Shown: positions 1 through 7,057 of the stretch, one piece after another
Numbering within the stretch: the first letter of the stretch is position 1
How the letters are laid out: each line of letters starts with the position of its first letter
NCBI RefSeq assembly: GCF_014217625.1
Contig: NZ_CP043641.1
Span: 2,790,001 to 2,854,000, forward strand
Origin: Leifsonia shinshuensis
GTDB lineage: Bacteria > Actinomycetota > Actinomycetes > Actinomycetales > Microbacteriaceae
Length of the DNA: 64,000 nt
Reading direction: 5' to 3'
The notes under the pieces: generated by a model
What the model was told of the DNA's origin: nothing
Seen by the model: the letters and a program-made list of their open reading frames with translations, nothing else
The model's database searches: none
Translations under genes and position numbers: made by a program

Positions 1-3
1 ACC

Positions 4-987
4 TCACTTGTCATAGTTGACCCACCTCTTCTGTCCCGCGAACTGCAGCGCGGTGATGAGCATGACGACGATGAACAGCATCCAGGCGAGCGCGGAGGCG
101 TAGCCGAGCCGGTCGAAGACGAAGCCGTTGCGGTACAGGTAGAGCACGAACGTGTTCGTCGACTCCCCCGGTCCGCCCTGCGTCAGGATCTGCGGCTGCA
201 CGAAGACCTGGAACGCGCCGATCATGGTCATGGTCATGGTGAAGAACAGCGCGGGCGAGATCATCGGCAGGATGATCGAGCGCAGCCGCTGCCAGGCGTT
301 CGTGCCGTCCATCCGGGAGGCCTCCAGCAGTTCCTTCGGGATGCCGGCGATGCCCGCCGAGAGCACGATCACGTTGTACCCGAACGACTGCCACACCGAC
401 ATCGCGATCACGGACGCGAGCGCGAACCGGGAGTCCGAGAGCCAGCTCGGCCCCTGGATGCCGATCGAGTGCAGGGCCGAGTTCACGATCCCGTTGTCAC
501 TGAGCAGCAGCCGCCAGACCAGCGCGTTGGCGACCATCGGCGTGATCGCCGGGAGGAAGAAGATCACCCTCCAGAAGCCGGCGCCCTTGACGCGGGTGTT
601 CAGCCACAGCGAGACCGCCAGCGCGAGCGCGAGGTTCAGCGCCGTGTAGACGAACGCGAAGATGACGGTGTTGAGCAGGACCGTGTAGAACGTCGGGTCG
701 CTGAACAGCTTCTGGTAGTTGGCGAGGCCGACGAAGGTCGGGGTACCGAACAACGGCCACTCGAAGAGGCTGATGACCAGCGACCCGAGCAGCGGCACCA
801 CGATGAAGAAGATGAAGCCGGCGAGGCCGGGCCACAGGTAGGCCAGGGCGGTGAGCCCATCGCCCTTCCTCTTCTTCCGGCCGCGCGGCGGCGACGGGTG
901 CGGCACATGGAACGGCCGGGTCTCGGGCGCGGCGGGCGCCGCCGTCTCCTCCGAGACGACGGCGCCCGTGATCAGTGGCGACGACAT
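4..987 (-). CDS. Carbohydrate ABC transporter permease (MalF/UgpA type)
   Basis: Inner-membrane subunit of a sugar ABC importer, 327 aa. A basic, Pro-rich cytoplasmic tail of about 45 residues (contains RGRKKRKGDG) precedes six hydrophobic segments. The EAA loop that contacts the ATPase reads EASRMDGTNAWQRL at about residues 222-235. It starts 5 nt after the stop of the solute-binding lipoprotein gene, so the two are one operon. The partner permease and any ATPase would lie left of the window. The neighbouring fucosidases suggest fucosylated oligosaccharides as substrate; that is inferred from context. Confidence 0.93.
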   Translation of the reverse strand: MSSPLITGAVVSEETAAPAAPETRPFHVPHPSPPRGRKKRKGDGLTALAYLWPGLAGFIFFIVVPLLGSLVISLFEWPLFGTPTFVGLANYQKLFSDPTFYTVLLNTVIFAFVYTALNLALALAVSLWLNTRVKGAGFWRVIFFLPAITPMVANALVWRLLLSDNGIVNSALHSIGIQGPSWLSDSRFALASVIAMSVWQSFGYNVIVLSAGIAGIPKELLEASRMDGTNAWQRLRSIILPMISPALFFTMTMTMIGAFQVFVQPQILTQGGPGESTNTFVLYLYRNGFVFDRLGYASALAWMLFIVVMLITALQFAGQKRWVNYDK

Positions 988-992
988 GGCGC

Positions 993-2240
993 CTACTGCC
1001 CCACCGAGTTCTGGATGGTGGTCAGCACATCCTTGGCGGTCTTGTCACCCCGGTAGCCCTCGACTCCGTACTGGGTGAACAGGGTCTCGACCTGGTTCCA
1101 GGTCGGGGTGGTGAGCTGGGCCTTGGCGTCCTTCAGCAGGGCCTGCACCGCGCTGTACGCCTCGGCGGACTTGCCGTCGGCCCACGCCGACTGCGCGTCC
1201 GGACGCGAGGGGACGATGCCGCGCTTCTCGGCCTGCCCCTTCAGGACGCTGGTGTCGGTCATGGCCATGATCGCCTTGAACGCGCTGTCCGGGTCCTTGC
1301 AGTTCTTCGCGATGCCGAAGCCGGAGCCGGCCGTCATGCCCTTGGCGTCGCCGGACGCGGTCGGGACGATCGTGACGCCCAGCTTGAACTTGGCGGCGGC
1401 GGCGAAGGTGCCGTACATCCACGGGCCCTCGATGAGCATGTCGCTCGCGCCGGAGGTGAACGCCGACTGGCCGACGTCGGAGCCGTCTGCGGCCTCCGGG
1501 GCCTTGGCGATTCCCTCCTTGGAGACCAGGTCGAAGTACGACTGCACCGAGGCGACCAGCTTGGAGTTGGTCAGGTCGAGCTTGCCGCCCTTGACCGCCT
1601 CCGCGCCGTCGGCGATGGCCCACGCGTTCGGGATGAAGAAGCCCGGCTCGATGGCGAGCGCCTTGTGGTCGGCGGTGGTCAGCTTCTTCGCGTCGGAGAG
1701 GAACTGGTCACGGGTGTAGGTCGAGCTCGGCAGCGCGAGGCCGGCCTTCTGGAAGGCGTCCGCGTTGTAGTAGAGGACGATCGGCTCGGCGTCGTAGGGG
1801 ATGGCGCGGATGCTGCCGTCCACCGTCATGCCCTTGAGCATGGAGGCGTCGAACTTCGAGGTGTCGAGCTTGTACTTCTTGATCAGGTCGGTCAGCGGCA
1901 TCAGCAGCCCGGAGAGCTCCTGCGCGCGGGCGGCCTGCGTGGTCAGGAGGCAGGGCGGGTTGGATCCGCTCAGGCGCGTCTTGACCTTCGTCCAGTAGTC
2001 GTTGAAGCTCGGGCCTTCGATCGTCACGTCCAGCTTGGGGTCGACCTTCTTGCCGAGGTCGATGAAGCCCTGCCACTGGTCGCGGTCGCTCTGGCTGCTG
2101 ACCCAGGTGTACATGCTGATCGGGCCGCCGGACGCGTTGCCGCTTCCGCCTCCCGCACAGCCGGCGAGCGCGGTGAGCGCTCCTGCCAGCAGAATGGCGG
2201 TACCGGCCCGTACCGCTGCGCGCTTGGTTCGTGGTGTCAC
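993..2240 (-). CDS. Sugar ABC transporter substrate-binding lipoprotein
   Basis: Extracellular solute-binding protein (family 1), about 415 aa, tethered by a lipobox (LAGC) after a short basic signal (TPRTKRAAVRAGT). I chose the GTG start at 2240: GGAGGAGG lies 8 nt upstream (2249-2256), whereas the ATG ten codons earlier has no ribosome site. It is the first gene of the transporter operon, followed 5 nt later by the permease. It would capture the oligosaccharide at the cell surface. A promoter and a palindrome shared with the fucosidase region lie about 50 nt upstream. Confidence 0.93.
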   Translation of the reverse strand: MTPRTKRAAVRAGTAILLAGALTALAGCAGGGSGNASGGPISMYTWVSSQSDRDQWQGFIDLGKKVDPKLDVTIEGPSFNDYWTKVKTRLSGSNPPCLLTTQAARAQELSGLLMPLTDLIKKYKLDTSKFDASMLKGMTVDGSIRAIPYDAEPIVLYYNADAFQKAGLALPSSTYTRDQFLSDAKKLTTADHKALAIEPGFFIPNAWAIADGAEAVKGGKLDLTNSKLVASVQSYFDLVSKEGIAKAPEAADGSDVGQSAFTSGASDMLIEGPWMYGTFAAAAKFKLGVTIVPTASGDAKGMTAGSGFGIAKNCKDPDSAFKAIMAMTDTSVLKGQAEKRGIVPSRPDAQSAWADGKSAEAYSAVQALLKDAKAQLTTPTWNQVETLFTQYGVEGYRGDKTAKDVLTTIQNSVGQ

Positions 2241-2291
2241 GTGCTGTGCCTCCTCCATTGGATTCATCAAAGTGATCGCCGTGTTGGCGCG

Positions 2292-2321
2292 ATCCTATAG
2301 GGTGTTTGATATAGGTTTCAA
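2292..2321 (-). promoter_or_regulatory. Promoter and candidate operator of the fucoside transporter operon
   Basis: On the minus strand TTGAAA (2316-2321) and TAGGAT (2292-2297) are separated by 18 nt, a good sigma-A-like promoter for the lipoprotein gene. The -10 lies inside the palindrome CCTATAGG (2294-2301). The ten bases CCTATAGGAT recur exactly between the two fucosidase genes, so a repressor binding here would block polymerase. The regulator is not in the window. Confidence 0.6.
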
Positions 2322-2335
2322 GTAGTCGTGGTGGT

Positions 2336-3712
2336 CTATCCGGCGAGCGGCTCGAAGTCGATCGCGAGGACATCGATCGGCGCTCCCGAGGCCGCCGGTG
2401 CGGGGATGTGCAGCTCCCCGAGCGCCTCGCCGCTCTGCTCCGCCTGCTCGTGGACCTCCACGTTGACCTCGAACGGCAGCTCCTCGCCGGTCGCCAGCAG
2501 CCGCACCGAGCGGACCCGGCCGACCGGGATGCCGCGGACGATGACCTGCTCGATCGGCCGCATGACGAGATGGAGGTACAGCGTTCCCTGGCGTGCGGTC
2601 GACGGCCCGTAGAAGTCGACGCCCGTGGTGGGCGAGACGCCGACGACGCTCTCGGAGTGCGCATCCATCCACGCGCCGATCTCCTCCAGGGTGCGAACCT
2701 GCGACCCGTTGAGGCTGCCGTCGCCCTTCGGCCCGATGTTGAGCAGGAGGTTGCCGCCGCGGGAGGCGACCTCGATCAGCGTGGTCAGCAGCGACACCGT
2801 GCTCTTGCTCTTGGTGTCGCCGGGACGCCATGCCCACATCTGCCCGATGGTGAGGCAGAGCTCCCACGGGCCCTCCGGAGCGACGACCGGGAAGCCCTGC
2901 TCCGGCGTCTTGTAGTCGCCCTGGCCGAGCAGTCGGTCGTTGATGACGACATCCGGCTGGAGCGATTTGATCAGCGCGCGCAGCCCGGCGCTGTCCCACT
3001 CCTCCTCCGACCGCTCCCACTCGCCGTCGAACCAGAGCAGGTCGATCGTGCCGTAATCGGTGAGCAACTCGGTGAGCTGGCCGCGCAGGTAGTCCTGGTA
3101 GCGCGCCCACTGCTCGGGCGAGGGGCGGCGATGCCGGTCGTCTGCGACCGGAGTGCCCGCGTTGGCGGCGTCGGCCGCCGCCGGCCAGTGCTCGAGCGGG
3201 TACGGCCGGTCGTCCATCGTGAACGCCGGGTAATCGGGGTGGCCCCAGTCCGGGAGGCTGTAGTAGATGCCGACACGGATCCCCTCCGCCCGGATGGCCT
3301 CCACGAACTCCCGCGTGATGTCCCGGCCGAACGGCGAGTGCTCGATGCCGAACTCCGAGTGCGCGGTGTGGAACATGCTGTAGCCCGCGTGGTGGCGCGC
3401 GGTGAAGACGACGTACCGCGCGCCTGCGCGCTTGGCGAGGCGGGCGAGGGCGACGGCGTCCCACTCCACCGGATCGAAGGTCGCAGCGGTCGACTGGTAC
3501 TGCTCGACCGTCACAGTGTCCTCGACGGCGTCGGAACCGGGGATGATGGAACGACCGACCAACGGCCAGGAGATCTCGATCCCCTGCTGACTGGCGTGGT
3601 CCCAGTGCACGAACAGGCCGAAGCCGGCTCCGGTGAACCATTCGCCGCCCGGCAGCTGGACCAGGTCGGTGCGCACGAACGAGTCGGGCGCCGCGGTGAG
3701 GGTGGGGGTCAC
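2336..3712 (-). CDS. Alpha-L-fucosidase (GH29), copy 1
   Basis: Glycoside hydrolase family 29 enzyme, 458 aa, releasing terminal L-fucose with retention of configuration. The N-terminal barrel contains FGLFVHWDHASQQG and TARHHAGYSMF; the expected nucleophile Asp is in LLWFDGEWE near residue 229, and GGNLLLNIGPKGDG follows. The last 100 residues resemble the usual beta domain. No signal peptide is visible, so it acts in the cytoplasm on imported sugars. GTG start at 3712 with AAGGAGA 9 nt upstream. It is divergent from a second GH29 gene and is followed by the transporter operon on the same strand. Confidence 0.93.
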   Translation of the reverse strand: MTPTLTAAPDSFVRTDLVQLPGGEWFTGAGFGLFVHWDHASQQGIEISWPLVGRSIIPGSDAVEDTVTVEQYQSTAATFDPVEWDAVALARLAKRAGARYVVFTARHHAGYSMFHTAHSEFGIEHSPFGRDITREFVEAIRAEGIRVGIYYSLPDWGHPDYPAFTMDDRPYPLEHWPAAADAANAGTPVADDRHRRPSPEQWARYQDYLRGQLTELLTDYGTIDLLWFDGEWERSEEEWDSAGLRALIKSLQPDVVINDRLLGQGDYKTPEQGFPVVAPEGPWELCLTIGQMWAWRPGDTKSKSTVSLLTTLIEVASRGGNLLLNIGPKGDGSLNGSQVRTLEEIGAWMDAHSESVVGVSPTTGVDFYGPSTARQGTLYLHLVMRPIEQVIVRGIPVGRVRSVRLLATGEELPFEVNVEVHEQAEQSGEALGELHIPAPAASGAPIDVLAIDFEPLAG

Positions 3713-3780
3713 GGAACGAACTCTCCTTCGAGTAGGTCTTGCGGGGCGTGCGGGGGTTACAGGGTCTTTCAGGGCGGAGC

Positions 3781-3799
3781 CTATTGCCTATAGGATATC
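3781..3799. promoter_or_regulatory. Candidate operator between divergent fucosidase genes
   Basis: CCTATAGGAT at 3787-3796, preceded by a further CCTAT half-site (3779-3783) and followed by ATATC. The same ten bases lie at the transporter promoter at 2292-2301 in opposite orientation. Position between two divergent catabolic genes and overlap with AT-rich -10-like sequence on both strands fit an operator; no binding protein is known from the window. Confidence 0.5.
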
Positions 3800-3866
3800 T
3801 GCAAGCGGATCCCACCACAACGATTCCGCGAACCGCATCCGTTCAGCGCAGAAGGAGAAGCTCAGC

Positions 3867-5213
3867 GTGGCCATGTTCAAAGACGACCCCGTCCGCCCCG
3901 AGAACTACCGCCGGTTCGAGCGCGCCGTGCCGCAGTGGTTCGGCGACGCGAAGCTGGGGGTCTTCGTGCACTGGGGTCCCTACTCCGTGCCCGCCTGGGC
4001 CGAGCCGATCGGCGAGCTCGGCACCATCGAGAAGGAGTACTGGTTCGCCCACAACCCGTACGCCGAGTGGTACTTCAACACGATCCGGATCGAGGACAGC
4101 CCCGCGGCCGAGCACCAGCGCCAGGTCTACGGAGGCGCGCCCTACGACGACTTCCTCGACCAGTGGGACCCGGCCGACTTCGACCCCGAGGAGTTCATCG
4201 CTCTGGTGAAGAGCACGGGCGCCGGCTACTTCGTGCCGACCACCAAGCACCACGACGGCGTCACCCTGTGGGACGCCCCGGGCACCGACGGCCGCAACAC
4301 GGTCGCGCGCGGCCCGCGTCGCGACCTCGTCGGCGCGTTCGAGAAGGCCACCCGCGACGCCGGCCTCCGCTTCGGCGTCTACTACTCGGGAGGTCTCGAC
4401 TGGCATTTCTCGCAGCTGCCGCCGATCACCTCGGACGGCCAGCAGTTCGGCCGGCCGGTCGACGCGGCCTACGCCGAGTACGCCTACAAGCACGTGGACG
4501 ACCTGATCGAGCGCTACTCCCCCGACATCCTCTGGGGTGACATCGAGTGGCCCGATGCGGGCAAGCCCTCCGGCCCGTTCAGCATGGAGAAGCTGTTCGA
4601 GAAGTTCTACGCCACGCGCCCGGACGGCGTCTCCAACGACCGCTGGGGCGAGACGCACTGGGACTTCCGCACGAGCGAGTACCAGCAGGGCACCGACGTG
4701 GAGGCCTCCGGCGCCTGGGAGAACTGCCGCGGCATCGGCTTCTCGTTCGGCTACAACCAGGTCGAGGACGAGACGCACCTGCTGAGCGGCCCGGACGCGG
4801 TCAAGTCGTTCGTGGACATCGTCTCCCGCGGCGGCAACCTCCTTCTCAACGTCGGCCTCACCGCCCGTGGGACGGTGCCGGAGCTCCAGCGCCGGACCCT
4901 GGAGCACCTGGCCGCGTGGAACGCCGTGAACGGCGACGCGGTCTTCGGCTCGACCACACTGGACGCGTCCGTCGCCACTGCAACGGACGAGCCGTGGGTG
5001 CGCTGGACGCGCTCCGGCGACACCGCGAACGCGTTCGTGGACGCGACCGGCCCGGTGCGCCTCCCGGCCTCCTCGGCCGTCTCCGCGGCGAGCGCCCGCC
5101 TCGCCGACGGCACCCCCCTCGCGGCCTCCCGCGACGGCGACGCGATCGCGGTCACGCTGCCGGAGCCCGCGGTCGCCGGCCCGACCCTCGTCCGCTTCGA
5201 CCTGGCGGACTGA
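3867..5213 (+). CDS. Alpha-L-fucosidase (GH29), copy 2
   Basis: Second GH29 enzyme, 448 aa, clearly diverged from copy 1. It has KLGVFVHWGPYSVPAW near the start, TTKHHDGVTLWD, and the presumed nucleophile Asp in ILWGDIEWP near residue 225, then GGNLLLNVGL. No secretion signal. I chose GTG 3867 because GAAGGAG sits 9 nt upstream; the ATG two codons later is too far. Its stop is one base before the amidohydrolase start, so the two are co-transcribed. Two paralogues may split linkage specificity; this cannot be read from sequence. Confidence 0.93.
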   Translation: MAMFKDDPVRPENYRRFERAVPQWFGDAKLGVFVHWGPYSVPAWAEPIGELGTIEKEYWFAHNPYAEWYFNTIRIEDSPAAEHQRQVYGGAPYDDFLDQWDPADFDPEEFIALVKSTGAGYFVPTTKHHDGVTLWDAPGTDGRNTVARGPRRDLVGAFEKATRDAGLRFGVYYSGGLDWHFSQLPPITSDGQQFGRPVDAAYAEYAYKHVDDLIERYSPDILWGDIEWPDAGKPSGPFSMEKLFEKFYATRPDGVSNDRWGETHWDFRTSEYQQGTDVEASGAWENCRGIGFSFGYNQVEDETHLLSGPDAVKSFVDIVSRGGNLLLNVGLTARGTVPELQRRTLEHLAAWNAVNGDAVFGSTTLDASVATATDEPWVRWTRSGDTANAFVDATGPVRLPASSAVSAASARLADGTPLAASRDGDAIAVTLPEPAVAGPTLVRFDLAD

Positions 5214-5214
5214 C

Positions 5215-6045
5215 ATGACGGTCGACGCCCACCTGCACCTCTGGGACCTGGACCGGGTCACGTACCCGTGGCTGACCGACGCGCTGGCGCCGATCGACCG
5301 CACGTTCGCGTTCCCGGAGGTGGAGCCCCAGCTGGAGCGGGCGGGCGTCGACCGCGTCGTGCTCGTGCAGGCGGCGAACTCGGTGGAGGACTCGTCGGCG
5401 ATGTTCGCGGTGTCGTCTCCGCGCGTCGCGGGAGTCGTCGCCTGGGTCGACCTGCTCGACCCGACCGCGGCCGCACGGCAGCTCGACCAGTGGTCGGCGC
5501 ATCCGTCGTTCGTCGGGGTGCGGCACCTCATCCACGACGAGCCGGACCCCGACTGGCTCGCCCGGCCGGCGGTGCGGTCGTCGCTCGCTCTCCTCGCCGC
5601 GCGCGGCCTCGGCTTCGACGTGATCGGCGTGCTCCCCCGGCACCTGGAGCACGCGGTGTCGCTCGCGGACGAGCTCCCGTCACTGCGCCTCGTGATCGAC
5701 CACCTCGGCACGCCCCCGGTCGGGGCGGACTCGGCCCAGCCGTGGGCCGGCCTCCTCACCGAGCTCTCGCGCCGCCCGAACGTCTTCGTGAAACTCTCCG
5801 GCCTGACCACGCTCGCCGGAGGATCGGGCGCGGCCCGGCTCCGCCCCTACGTCGACCACGCCCTCGACGCCTTCGGCTCGGCACGCGTCCTGTACGGCGG
5901 CGACTGGCCGGTGTCGACCCTGGCCGGCCCCTACGCGGAGACGTGGGCGACGACGGAGGCGCTGCTCGCGGGCGCGTCGGACGGCGAGCGGGAGGACGTG
6001 CTCACGCGGTCGGCGGAGCGGGCGTACCGGCTCGGCGCGTACTGA
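5215..6045 (+). CDS. Amidohydrolase, probable L-fuconolactonase
   Basis: TIM-barrel metal-dependent hydrolase of the amidohydrolase_2 family, 276 aa. It shows DAHLHLWD at residues 4-11, the DHLG motif near 160, and GGDWPV near 222, the usual pattern of lactonases such as L-fuconolactonase and L-rhamnono-gamma-lactonase. Its ATG follows the fucosidase stop by one base, so L-fuconolactone from oxidative fucose breakdown is the most likely substrate. Fucose dehydrogenase and later enzymes of that route are not in the window, so the assignment rests on family plus neighbour. Confidence 0.82.
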   Translation: MTVDAHLHLWDLDRVTYPWLTDALAPIDRTFAFPEVEPQLERAGVDRVVLVQAANSVEDSSAMFAVSSPRVAGVVAWVDLLDPTAAARQLDQWSAHPSFVGVRHLIHDEPDPDWLARPAVRSSLALLAARGLGFDVIGVLPRHLEHAVSLADELPSLRLVIDHLGTPPVGADSAQPWAGLLTELSRRPNVFVKLSGLTTLAGGSGAARLRPYVDHALDAFGSARVLYGGDWPVSTLAGPYAETWATTEALLAGASDGEREDVLTRSAERAYRLGAY

Positions 6046-6130
6046 CGCGCGAGGCTGGGACCGCTCCCGCAACGCCGGCGTCATCGTCGGCCCCGCGAAC
6101 GCGTGCCGCGCGATTCGCGACAATGTCGGT

Positions 6131-6799
6131 ATGGCCCCTTCGCCCACGCACGCCGACCCGCACGCCCTCGCCCGCCGTGCCCTGCGCCTCGCCGCGGACG
6201 GCCACCGGGCGCTCGTCGGCGTCGCCGGCAGCCCCGGCTCCGGCAAGACGACGCTCGCCCGCGCCGTCGTCGACGCGGCGAACGACTGGGCGGGCGAACC
6301 CGTCGCCGCGTACCTCCCGATGGACGGCTTCCACCTCGCCGACGCCACCCTGGAGGCGCTCGGCCGCCACGACCGCAAGGGCGCGATCGACACCTTCGAC
6401 GGCTGGGGCTTCGTGGCGCTCCTGGAGCGCGTGCTCGCCGAGCCCGACCACCCCGTCTACGCGCCGGCCTTCGACCGCGCCGTCGGTGAGCCCATCGCCG
6501 GCAGCCTGGCCGTCCTCCCGGGCACGCGGCTCGTCGTCGTGGAGGGCAACTATCTGCTGGCGCCGTCCGACCCGTGGACGCGCATCCCGCCGCTGCTGGC
6601 CGAGTCGTGGTTCGTCGCGACCCCCGAGGACGAGCGGATGCGGAGGCTGGTCGACCGCCACACCCGCCACGGCCGGACCCCGGAGGCCGCGCTCGCCTGG
6701 GCGCGCGACGTCGACGGCGCCAACGCCCGCCTCATCGAGCCCACCGCGGCGAGCGCGACGCTGACCGTGGACGGCGGTCTCCCAGTCGACGCCGCTTAG
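6131..6799 (+). CDS. P-loop nucleoside/nucleotide kinase family protein
   Basis: 222 aa, phosphoribulokinase/uridine-kinase-like fold. Walker A GSPGSGKTT lies at about residues 35-43; PMDGFHLADATLEALGRHD (near 64) and VVVEGNYLL (near 138) are typical of this family, in which the true substrate of most members is unknown (sugar or nucleoside). The start is supported by GACAAT six bases upstream (6119-6124), giving a leaderless transcript. It precedes a glutaredoxin gene that has its own -10. Confidence 0.85.
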   Translation: MAPSPTHADPHALARRALRLAADGHRALVGVAGSPGSGKTTLARAVVDAANDWAGEPVAAYLPMDGFHLADATLEALGRHDRKGAIDTFDGWGFVALLERVLAEPDHPVYAPAFDRAVGEPIAGSLAVLPGTRLVVVEGNYLLAPSDPWTRIPPLLAESWFVATPEDERMRRLVDRHTRHGRTPEAALAWARDVDGANARLIEPTAASATLTVDGGLPVDAA

Positions 6800-6808
6800 G
6801 CTGGCGGG

Positions 6809-7057
6809 ATGACCGACACGTTCACCACCGTCACGATGTTCGGCGCGGACTGGTGCCGCGACTGCATCCGCTCCAAGTCCCTCCTCGACCGCCTCGGCGC
6901 CGACTACGAGTACATCGACCTCGTCGCCCAGCCCGAGCAGGCAGACCGGGCCCAGGCGATCAGCGGCCGCACCAACATCCCCGTCATCGTCTTCCCGGAC
7001 GGCCGCCACCTGGTCGAGCCGAGCGACGCGGAGCTGGAGGCGGCGCTGGGGGTCTAA
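6809..7057 (+). CDS. Glutaredoxin-like protein (mycoredoxin type)
   Basis: 82-aa thioredoxin-fold protein with WCRDC (Cys16 and Cys19) and the cis-Pro loop NIPVIVFPDG. Actinobacterial proteins of this kind reduce mixed disulfides with mycothiol, so mycoredoxin is a reasonable role. TAGGCT at 6797-6802 ends six bases before the ATG, indicating a leaderless mRNA separate from the kinase gene. Its last four bases overlap the 3' end of the convergent helicase gene. Confidence 0.85.
   Translation: MTDTFTTVTMFGADWCRDCIRSKSLLDRLGADYEYIDLVAQPEQADRAQAISGRTNIPVIVFPDGRHLVEPSDAELEAALGV

Noticed and set aside
975..2300. Long open frame opposite the solute-binding protein
   Set aside because: High GC leaves antisense frames open; composition is Arg/Gly/Val-rich with no family pattern, while the minus frame has a lipobox and family features. 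The same applies to similar frames opposite fucosidase 1, putA, resB and the prp genes.
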